Source of the DNA: Anas platyrhynchos
Lineage: Eukaryota > Chordata > Aves > Anseriformes > Anatidae
Length of the DNA: 64,000 bases
Direction of reading: 5' to 3'
Assembly (NCBI RefSeq): GCF_047663525.1
Contig: NC_092591.1
Span: forward strand, 34,877,001-34,941,000
The notes under the pieces were generated by a model, which saw only the letters and a program-made list of their open reading frames with translations, was not told the origin of the DNA and ran no database searches. This document shows, piece by piece, positions 38,417-64,000 of this stretch. Position numbers and translations under genes: made by a program. The first letter of the stretch is position 1. The number at the start of each line of letters is the position of its first letter.

Positions 38417-39041
38417 ACAATCCATTCAGAGAAATCATGTCACAAGTGTTTCTTTGCTGTATTACAACCTTTGATACAAGGGTTTTTTTTTTGTTTGTTC
38501 GTTCATTTTGTTTTGTTTTACTTGTGGGGAAAAGAGAAAAAGTGGTATGACAACTGACAAGAAGATAAACTGGTCATAGGAACAAAATACTGATACTTCT
38601 TTGGCCAGGTGTATTTTCTCTTGTGAAATCCCTGATTTTCATACCTTCACAAAACAATCTTTTGAAATTTTCCCACTTTGTCTCTTCCAACTTAGATATT
38701 TCTGTCATCTGAATATGTCAGAATAATGATTATGCACAAAAAAGACTATCAGTTTGGATATCAGACTGTTCCACATAGGATTGGTCTACTTTATATCAAC
38801 AAAGTTTGTCATTAATGACACCTCTATTGAAATCCCAGCAGCAGGGAAATTTCAAAAGAAATTACTACATTGGATAAAAAGAGATTCTTTAAAATAGCAA
38901 AAACTTTAAAATGAAAACTGTGTTTAAAAAGTCCATATTAGGATACAAATACATGTACGTTGTTGCCCTTCTAAAAACTTAATAGCTAAGTGAAATTGAG
39001 TTAAAGCCAATTTAAGTTAGTTAGTAGACTGTATTTGACTT

Positions 39042-39071
39042 AAAAAAAATAAAAATAAAAATAAAAATAAA
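39042..39071 (+). repeat. PRPH2L: (AAAAT)n microsatellite carrying AATAAA motifs
   Basis: Four to five units of AAAAT contain several overlapping AATAAA hexamers, about 630 bases after the PRPH2L stop codon. It may serve as one of the poly(A) signals, or may simply be a microsatellite. Confidence 0.7.
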
Positions 39072-40394
39072 TGAAGTACTTCTTAATTTTTCCCTATAGT
39101 TTAGAGAAAGCCAACTGCCATACATCCCCAGAAAGCTAGTGGGTGCTTCTAAGAGAGCTAGTTCCCTCTGCTCAAGAAAACTAATTGACAGCTCATGCTA
39201 AGTTTATGAAAATTCCAAGTACAATGTGCTAACACACATTTAAAGAAGAGCAAATACCTGATACAAAACAAATGCTAATGATCCCTGATGATTAAAGAGT
39301 TCAATTTCAAAAGTAGTTACATAGATCCATAGGCTCAAACACAGATTATTTGGAACCAACAAAGACAAAGACAGATTGAAAGCTCTCCCATCGTGTTCCA
39401 AGGATAGCACTCGAAGTTTTTTATGTCCGTGTATGCAGCAAAAGCATTTCTATACTTGTAGTTACAGGATATCATATGACTAATTCATCATTAATGGTAT
39501 GATTGTAAGCAGAAAAAACATACAGGACAGAGGATAGAAGACCATATAAAAAATATTTCTTGCTAACTGTTGTGAATAATACATTGCTTGAATATAACTT
39601 TGGAAAGCTCATGCATTTTTTGTATATAATGAAGTAAAAGGAGTTATCCTGTCACAGTGATACTCAAAGCAGAACTACTTTGCTTTTGCAATCATACAAA
39701 AATAACAGTAAAAATTCCTTTACCTGTCCAAACGTTGTTGTTTTCTGTGACACTAGAATAATGCTTTAAGAATATATTGTAAATAAACAGTGTAATGGAA
39801 AAATCTATACTGTAAGTCAAGCAAGCTATACGCATGATTGTTATTCCAAATGCAGTCACATCGCTGCTGAAAAAATTTAGGCCTATATTTAAGTTTGTTA
39901 AAAATAAAAATGGACAGATAGGTTCTGTCTGTAGTAGTAACCCATAGCAAAGGTTTTGCAAAAGGCACATGAGAAGCAAGACTGTTAGAAAATAGTTCTC
40001 TCTGACAGTCTCCTAACTTCCTGGAAACAGCAGTTTGTGAGCTTCGTTTGACAAACATTATATATCTATCAATGTGTTTTAATAGCTCTCTACAGACTTT
40101 TCTTATGAATTTGTATAGCTTTTTTTTTTTAACCCATTCATGGTTTTGATGTCCAAAATACATCAATGAGCTTGAAATTTTAGTTTCGTACAATTTGATT
40201 CTGCATTTCTTGAAAAAGTGATTATCTTTGCTTGTTGACTCTGTGACAACTTAATAGGTATCCCCTAAATCTTGCTGTAAGATGCAACCAATAGTCATTC
40301 TGTATTTTTTTCCTCCATGCCATTCCTGATTTTACTATCCTCTATTATAATCTCTCTTGGTCATACCTTTCTAAGTGGAAGAAGCTGATATTTA

Positions 40395-40421
40395 AGAATA
40401 AAAGATTAAATCTTTTATTCT
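40395..40421. terminator. 27-bp palindrome with a poly(A) signal on both strands
   Basis: AGAATAAAAGATT (40395-40407) and its exact reverse complement AATCTTTTATTCT (40409-40421) flank a single A. The plus strand carries AATAAA at 40397-40402 and the minus strand carries it at 40419-40414. The palindrome lies about 2 kb downstream of the PRPH2L stop, between convergent genes. It could be the PRPH2L poly(A) signal; the UBR1 stop is 7 kb away, so use for UBR1 is less likely. The palindrome is seen in the sequence; its function is inferred. Confidence 0.4.
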
Positions 40422-43400
40422 ATGGAAATTACCTTTGACAGTTCTTGTAACTCTTCTCCATTAATTAGTTTTAAACAAGTAACACTGCATGCGTATAACT
40501 GGGGACGTTATGCATTAAATAGGTCTTCTGTGCTTTTCCTAAGATTTCCCATTATTTCTTGCTTTTGTTGACTGTTTGAGCACTGAGATAGTATTTTTAT
40601 GTATAGTTCTGTGAAAACGTTAAGAGAATTTTGATACTAATATAAAGCCCTATTGTGAGATGTCAGTTTTTGCATAAGCTGGTGTATCACTCCTTCAACT
40701 ATTTCTGAGAGCCAAAAATATTATTTCCACACCAGTCTGTTGTGTTGTTTCTAAGACTACCTAATGTCCTTAGGCTCGATCCTGACCCCCTTTCTTTCCC
40801 TTTCTTTCCTATCTTTCAATGTGATAATGGTAAAATTTCAAAGAGCTATATTGTAAGATTGTTATTTTTGTTTTTTTCTGGCTTTTATTTCTCATTCAAC
40901 TAAGAGAAACCCATCTGTCTCATGTTCTAAAAAGAATATTATTTGTCTCATGTTTAGAACTCCTGTTTCTTTCTAGAACATGAAAGGAAATCAACATCAG
41001 TGGCTCTGGGAAATGCAATCCAAAAGGAAGCAGGTGTGGTCTCTTGTTGCTGCAGAACACTGAGCACAACAGCTTCCTGAGCCTTACTAGAAGCACTAAA
41101 ATTAGCCGATACAATACTGGAAAAGAATTAACATAGAAAAAGTCAGTACTTTGAGGGACCACAAGAAAAGGTAGTCATATTAGACTGCAAATTAGACAGA
41201 CTTTTCAATGGAAGATGATAAAAACGCTTTTTTTTTTTTTCAGATCAGCAAAGTGCCACATGCTTCAGTCAATAGCAGTCATTTCCTTAGTATGATTTCA
41301 GTCCATCTACATTTGGAAAAGCAGCTCTAGACTGCTTAATAAACAAATGGTGTAAGATAATCAGAAATAGCTCAGAGAAGAAAAAAAGAAAAACAAATAA
41401 GATTTGTTTTCTTTAGGAAAATTTGATTCAAAAAGACTAAGTAGGAATAATAAAAAAATAAAATACTTTAAAAATAAAGTGAGAAATGGTTCAGCTTGAT
41501 GAAAATAGTTTTAAGACAGGAAATAAAAGCATGTTATTTTAAAATAATACTCTGTATCTTAGGAAAATTTTCCTGGTGGAAAAAGCACATTTACCTGTGG
41601 AAGCAGATGAAACTTGACATCCTGTGCCATTTAAAATCTCTCTAGATTGTCTATTTAGCTTGCAGAATTATAACAGCTGTGAGCTTACTCCTTTGATAAC
41701 TCTCTAGTGGAGGTCCCTATTTGTCAAGAATCTGCTCTGAAAAATAGATTCATAAGAAGAGTGAATTAAAATGATTATCTAGACTGAGTATCTCTATAAA
41801 ATGACACATTTAATGCAGCAAGTGCTGTAACACATTAGCATGAACAGCAGTGGTATAAATACCTGGCTACACATCTCCCCTGGTCCACACACATTTACTT
41901 TCATATGAAGAGAACACATTTTACAATAAAAAACTAAGTAATATTTGCTACGTTAACCTTTCTCTCTCAGAGAACTGCAAAAGCTGATGAAATGACTGGC
42001 TGTATGAAAATTTATGAAATTAACTGAGTATCAGGATGTATTTCACAGGGAACAGTTGCTGTCTTATTACTGATTATTACTAGTAATTACTTAGACATTA
42101 GACTGCTCATTTCTATGCTGCCTAGGTATTTAGAGTCCACAGACACAGATGTATTATGAAAGGATAACAGCTCATTTCACAGAACTGAAGACAAATTAAA
42201 TCTATCAATTTGAAAACCTCAGCAATATTGACTGATTATTGTTACTTCAATATAAGTGCTAAAATAAGTGCTTTCTTCTTTGCTTTCTATGTATCATTTT
42301 CCTCAGCAAAAGTGCATGCTAAATATCTAACTTGCTTTATAGCAGCTGTCATAATCATTTGGGTTTCCTGGAGTGTTTAAAATTACAGCCACTGTATCCA
42401 GAAAATAAACTCAGGTAGCAGCACAGACTCTGTCTTTAATTCTCTGCAGTTTATAAAGACAAAGATGGCATTAGCAAGCAAAGCCTGTAAGCCGAAGCAT
42501 CTGCTCAGATACAGAAATAAATACGATTTGTGGGACACTTCTTATCCTATTTGTTATCAATGCTTAATCCAGTCAGAAATAATAACAATACATTTGTGCA
42601 ACAAGCTCCAGCAATTTCCACAGCAAGGAACTCACCTCTATATAAAACTATCATCTTTATGAATTTCTTCATAAGAAATACGTTCAGTTTCTGGTGAAAA
42701 CACTATGACAGTTCCTGTAGAAATTGCAGTTACGATGCTCCCTTAAAGCTTTGATTATCAGTGAAGACGCTTGCTTTACATTGATCATAAAAAAATATAA
42801 TGAATAATATATGAATGCAGCGTATTTAGAATTTCATTGTATCAAAGTAAATGAAAACAGTACATTTCCTTAAAAGCTGGAAGCCTCCCTTCTGCAAACT
42901 GTTTTTTTAACTGGTATATGGATCATACAGTTGTCTACAACACAATCCATGATATTTAAAATCTGACAAATTATTTGGTACACATTTGCTGCTATCAGTT
43001 TCCAGCTGTGGCAACAGTTTAGACTCTGCATAGGGAAGTCTGTAGTTTAGACAAGAATCATAGAGGCATGAAGCTCACGTAACCTAGGTAGAGTCCTTAT
43101 TTGCTATGAGGAGACTATCACTTAAATGGATGCTCTTGTCCTGCTCTGCTCCCGCATGCCAAGTAACAGAGGTAGACTGCCTGGAGTCACTCTGTTGTGC
43201 ACAGTCTGTCTGGGTAAATTCAACTGCCCAGGGAAGTTCCATGTAAGTCTGAATAGGGAAAATATCACAAGACAGAAATACTTAGGTTTTGTAACTTCTC
43301 ATAAAAGCATGACTCACAGAAAGAAAAAGTGGATGAAAGAGGTTTGGAGTCTTTTTTTTTTTTATATCATCTATGATGGATTTCTCAGGCTGCCACAGTA

Positions 43401-44030
43401 TGTTCAGCAAAACCTCCAAGCAGAAGTTAAGGTGGATTGGGATGGTCTTTCTCCAAGCGCTAGACTCTCTCAATACCTGTACCTAAAGAGCATTTCTACT
43501 ACGTTTCTATTGCATTTCAGGTATTTTTAGGAGAATGGATATGTTATATTCTGTAGTCTGCTGAAAAAGCCCAGCCACAGCTCCTCACAGATAAAGCAAG
43601 GACTTGAAATATTCATCAAATTCACAGCCCCAGTACCTACTTCAAAATGTGTTATGCAGGCTCATTCATTCAAACATGATTCCCAGAAACCTCTGAAGTC
43701 TAATAGATTCGAAGTTGTTTAACAACCTGTAGTTATACAAACTAGAGTCTTGTTTTTCTTGGCATTGTACTCAAGAGCAAACTCAAGTTTTGATGTTTCA
43801 ATTTAACCTCATACCTGACCTCTCCTCTTACTCACCATTGCAATGAATAATGCATATAATCCCTCTAAGTTTCAGCTTGCCCTCTCTTGCAATGTTCCAT
43901 GACAGCTCCTCTTTAATCTACACTTTCAACAATACAAGCTTAGAGAGATGTAGCTAGGACTAGAAATGACTGGATTCAAGAGACTTATGCAGGAGTCAAT
44001 TTTCATTGTTGTCCATTTGTTTTCTGTATC

Positions 44031-44051
44031 AAAAAAAAAAAAAAAAAAAAA
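44031..44051. repeat. A21 homopolymer
   Basis: Twenty-one consecutive A in the PRPH2L-UBR1 intergenic interval. No element was recognised next to it. Confidence 0.85.
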
Positions 44052-44962
44052 CTTAGCCTCTGTCTGCTAAACATGGATAAAAAAATAATTAAAATTTATT
44101 AGGATTGTGCCACAGAAATGGAACAACCTTCATCTCTGATGAAAGCGCATGATGGCTGAAATCTTCCTACACATAATTTTAATAGTTCTCTTAATTCTCT
44201 AAGAATCTTTTAGAGAAATGGTGTTGTGGCTTTTCTTTTTTCTTAACTAATGTGCTTCTTGTTTGAATTTTTTTTCAGAACAGTTCTGCTAGTATACTTC
44301 ACCTACCTTTGAGCTTTTCAGGGGTTAATTCCTAAAAATTAAGAAGAAGCACAGAGAGCAACAGAATTAATACTCAAACACTGCAAGCTTAATGGTGCCT
44401 GAAGCTACAACAAAAGAAATACCAGCCAGCAGCTTTTAAAATACAGAATTACCCAGTACTTCTTACCTCTTACATGTAAGATTTTGTCTGTCTGTGTAGC
44501 ACTGGACTAAAGCTTTTTTTCTCCATATGTATCACACAGAACACTAGACAAAATACAAACTTCTACTTTCAAGAAGTTAAGTATCTGCCAGACTATGCAG
44601 CAAGTTTGTCTTTGAGAAGCTATGAAACCAGAATCACTAACCAATCAGTAAAAGGCCATCTGAATATTGCATTATGTACTGAAGACTTCTTTTAAAAACA
44701 GAGAGACACTGCAGGAGGCTGCATCTTTGAAATACTAGGACAAGTTTCAAGTGGAATATTTATTTAAATTAGAAAAATCATTCCACTAGTACTCACTGGT
44801 ACAATGATGATATGGACTACAGTGATAACTCATATGGTTTTACTAGTCATTTAATAACTCTTCCCTTTTTCCATGCTGACCCTGCTATAACGCTCCTGTT
44901 AGATCAGCTGTGAAGTGTCAAAGTGTCTCCAAATAAAAATTGAATAATCTAAGAGAAGTTAC

Positions 44963-44968
44963 TTTATT
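44963..44968 (-). terminator. UBR1: Candidate distal UBR1 poly(A) signal
   Basis: AATAAA on the minus strand, within GGAAATAAAGTAAC. It would give a 3' UTR of about 2.4 kb. A second AATAAA lies at 44,999-45,004. This is a candidate only. Confidence 0.35.
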
Positions 44969-46721
44969 TCCTTTTTTAAATATACATATACAAGATATTT
45001 TATTTCAAAAGCACAAGAACATTATACAAGTTTCAAATTTACATTTTTGCAATTAAAGATACCAGTATGTGCATTATCAAATTTCTTCTGTCAGCTTGGA
45101 TGGAACGGAAATCAGTGGCATAAGCATCTTGCGATCACTAAATACAGATTATACTCACAGTGAACAAAACTGCATAGTAATTTATGAAATGAAAGATGAC
45201 CACACTAGTCAGTGAATGGCACGGAGCCCATTTGCTCATTAGTATGTGCAAACATACAGAGAGATGCAACTTTGCCCCTTCCTCTCACTTCTTCAGATAC
45301 AAAGATATTTCTAGAGCTTTAAACAGGAGCTCACCTGATCAAACCAACTCATGTCCTTATAAATATATTATAGTTCAGACAAATCAAAGTAAGAGTGATC
45401 TTACCACATATATATCAGATTTTTGTATCAGTGAAGTGCAAGGTAACTCAAAGTTTTTGATAAATGAAAGGGTAAATATCAGAGGGGAAAAAGTGAATAC
45501 AGTTTTGGTATCAATGAGACATACATTTGCTAGTTTTAAAATGATTTTCTTGGTAAGAAGTGTTTTGATGACCTTAGAAATCTCCAGTGCATGCAAGTCT
45601 TCATCACAATTGCTTTTCTAAATTCACTATGTATACAGAACTGATGTTTGTCTTTAAAGAATTGTATATTCAGGTTTAAAAAAAAAAGTCAAAATAAGGA
45701 GAATGGTCTTAACTGCAAGAAAACAAAACCTGGAAAACATACTGAAGCCAACTATTTGTATCACCAGGGAAGGATTACAGAGAAAGTTATTTTTAACAAG
45801 TGTTTGAAAACAGAACAAAGTTTGAGTCCATCTGTATTCCATTTTCAGGAGAGTTCTGGTACTGCTCAGTGCACTCACATGTACTCTAAAAGCTTTAAGA
45901 AACAAGGAGAACAGCTATATTTATATCTAACTCATTAATTTGTGATTCTACTCTCGTATAGCCAGTAAGAAAAAAAATCACAGAAAGACACATTCTCAGT
46001 TATTAATTTGAAAACCTCCCCTTGTGAGCCTTATTAACTTACACAAAAAATCCAAATAGCAAAGGGAGGGGAAATTTAGAGCACTGATAACTTCAAGCTT
46101 GGACACAAACGGGATATCCTAGGAAAGCATTTACACCCATCGCCTTACAAATTCCCTCAAGTATATTATAGTTGAAATTCAGAAAACAGAATAACAAACA
46201 ATTAGAACTGAAATAGATTCACATAGTATTGAGAGAGTTCAATCACAATGTATTAATAACTACCAAAGGGAAAAGGGACAACTTAGCAACCTTCTTTTTC
46301 TTTTCTGCTCTAACTAGCACTGAACCACTGAACATGACCCCCAAAACACATTCATTTATGCAAATAGGACTCCAATTGTGACAAGAGTATGAAAGGTGGT
46401 AAATTCCCCAAACATGGGCAAACTTATTCCCAATTCTTAAATTTGCTGGTTTAGGGACTTGATTTTAGTCTAGTGATAGTTTTGAAGATTTAGTCTGTTG
46501 AAGTCTCTGGCTCCTGTATAACTTGCAGAGATATACTACAACTACCTAACAATATTTTCTTGCTTGTCTCTCAGGGAAAACCTCAGGGGACAAACTAAAA
46601 GAAGTAAAACTAATCACAACATAACCAAACAGTGTAGCTCTAACCTCTTAGGATATACAACATTAATAGAGGACAAATTCATTAGATAAAGTGCAGTTCT
46701 GGCAATGCGAAAAGCACAGAC

Positions 46722-46727
46722 TTTATT
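46722..46727 (-). terminator. UBR1: Candidate proximal UBR1 poly(A) signal
   Basis: AATAAA on the minus strand, about 650 bases past the stop codon, followed by a GT/T-rich stretch (GTCTGTGCTTTT). That is a plausible poly(A) site layout. Confidence 0.4.
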
Positions 46728-47371
46728 TTTGATGCAACAAGCAAGATGGTAATTCCCCCATGCACTTTCTATGCACACTTCTCCTTTGAAGAGTTTTCTT
46801 TAATAAACTCTTCATTAAATCCCAGGATATAGCAGAATGCAGGCTTTTTCTGCACAGCTTCATGTTTGCTGTACCTGTTGCTACAGATTACTACAGACCT
46901 GGCACCACTTCCACCCCAACATTATGCCACAGATCTTGACTTATTAAAAAGTTCCAGTAAGCGTGGAAAAAAACGCAGAAAGAAAGTAAAGCAACTTTTT
47001 CCTTAACAATATCATTTAAAAGTATACTCTTGAGGCAAGAAAAGAATGTGTGTGCCCTGAAGCACAAGGTTTGGGAAGGCGTCCTCATCAAAACATGTGA
47101 AACAATTACAACTTGTCAAAGAAGTGAAAATATTTCTGGACCTGAATGTTCAAATAATAATTATACAAGGTGGCTTTTTGGGGGGGAAAAAAAGAGCAAG
47201 ACATATGACATGAAATTCTGTTTCAATGTATCAGTACTACATCAAACCTAGAGAATTCATCTGTTGTGTCTGAACTACAGTATCCACTTTAGAGTAGATT
47301 ATTTACTGCCACTCTTCTTTCCTTTTCCAAAGCACTGCCAAAGGTAAGAGATTTCCCTAAAATCAGGAGAC

Positions 47372-63522
<16,151 letters not shown>

Positions 63523-64000
63523 CTAGAAAAACACAATAGAAAATATATTGAAAGAACAGCGACGTAACTTCTGATCAATATGAATAGAAATGAACAACAG
63601 CATACACAGAACACAAGCCTTCAGATTTTATTTCTTTTTTAAAGTTCAGTCACATTATGCATTTCATGAGCTTTTGCAGATCAACACTTTAAAGTAATCA
63701 CAAGACAGAACCCCCTTAAATTATTATTTAATATTATAGTATGCTTGAATCACACTTGTAGCTTTATGATGTGTTGTACATCCACCCTGGGGTAATTTCA
63801 CCTAAATATTTGACTTGACTGTTATTAAGTAGGACAGAAAAATAAATTATAATAAAAATGAGAATAAGTTAGCTGCTTTTTCCATACCTTCAAAACCACT
63901 TGTCCTGGTCAAAGAATTAGGGTGATTTAGTAGGACCTTCTCTCAACAAATCCATGTCTGACAATTCTTATCCCTTTTTCTTTCTAGTTTTTATAACCTG
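63523..64000 (-). other. UBR1: UBR1 intron, partial, at the right edge
   Basis: The exon carrying the first RING cysteines (a CILCQEE-type motif in human) is not in this stretch and must lie beyond position 64,000. No other feature was recognised. Confidence 0.65.

Larger units (their letters stand above)
38417..47371. other. Convergent interval: PRPH2L 3' UTR, intergenic DNA and UBR1 3' UTR
   Basis: About 9 kb between the PRPH2L stop (plus) and the UBR1 stop (minus). The ends of both transcripts must lie here. AATAAA motifs for PRPH2L occur in the (AAAAT)n tract at 39,042-39,071, at about 39,783 and at 40,397. For UBR1, AATAAA on the minus strand occurs at 46,722-46,727, 44,999-45,004 and 44,963-44,968. 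The open frames (for example 43,126-43,530 and 45,196-45,621) look like chance. There is an A21 run at 44,031-44,051. No CR1 element was recognised. Confidence 0.7.

Noticed and set aside
43126..43530. 134-codon plus-strand open frame
   Set aside because: No recognised motif, runs through a T-rich stretch (FFF), and lies in the convergent intergenic interval without promoter or splice context.
45196..45621. 141-codon plus-strand open frame
   Set aside because: It lies antisense in the likely UBR1 3' UTR, with no similarity I know. Its length is within what chance allows for a 64-kb window.
63870..63960. Possible extra UBR1 exon ending in a Ser-Gly-Phe-Glu frame just before a GTATGG donor
   Set aside because: The upstream frame hits a stop codon after about 18 codons, and the sequence does not match the UBR1 segment with the first RING cysteines. 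Treated as intron.

Overview
The window is nuclear DNA of a vertebrate, most likely a bird (another sauropsid is possible). It is AT-rich, with split genes, GT-AG introns, one CpG island and a few decayed CR1 LINE fragments. There are no bacterial-style genes. Almost all long open frames are chance frames in introns or intergenic DNA. The three genes were recognised by translating exons in the sequence and comparing them with remembered human relatives; no database search was run.

Layout. (1) Positions 1-23,200, minus strand: the 5' part of TTBK2 (tau tubulin kinase 2). The non-coding first exon lies in the CpG island at about 22.15-23.72 kb. A 20-kb first intron follows, then the first coding exon at 2615-2774 (start codon 2683-2681, first 23 residues). 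The rest of the kinase lies to the left of the window. (2) About 23.7-33.5 kb: intergenic, with one exon-like open frame (29,636-29,734) and a triple AP-1-type site (27,194-27,225). (3) About 33.5-38.4 kb and beyond, plus strand: a complete three-exon tetraspanin gene of the peripherin-2/rds family. It encodes 364 residues and is best called PRPH2L, the type described in chick retina as crds2. (4) 38.4-47.4 kb: a convergent intergenic/3' UTR interval. It includes a 27-bp palindrome carrying a poly(A) signal on both strands. (5) 47.4-63.5 kb, minus strand: the last 17 coding exons of UBR1, the N-recognin E3 ubiquitin ligase. They run from the second half of the RING-H2 domain to the stop codon, about 613 residues, with every splice phase consistent. 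The 5' two thirds of UBR1 lie to the right of the window.

The genes are not a functional pathway. TTBK2 acts at the basal body in ciliogenesis, PRPH2L shapes photoreceptor disc rims, and UBR1 degrades N-degron proteins. The order is informative, however: TTBK2-PRPH2L-UBR1 mirrors TTBK1, PRPH2 and UBR2, which lie near each other on human 6p21.1. This looks like two ohnologous copies of one ancestral block. As far as I recall, the mammalian TTBK2-UBR1 interval has no tetraspanin gene, so the mammalian PRPH2L would have been lost.

I found no novel multi-gene system. The points most worth a second look are the paralogon, the bidirectional poly(A) palindrome, the AP-1/MAF site cluster, the exon-like frame between the CpG island and PRPH2L, and the diverged C-terminus of PRPH2L.
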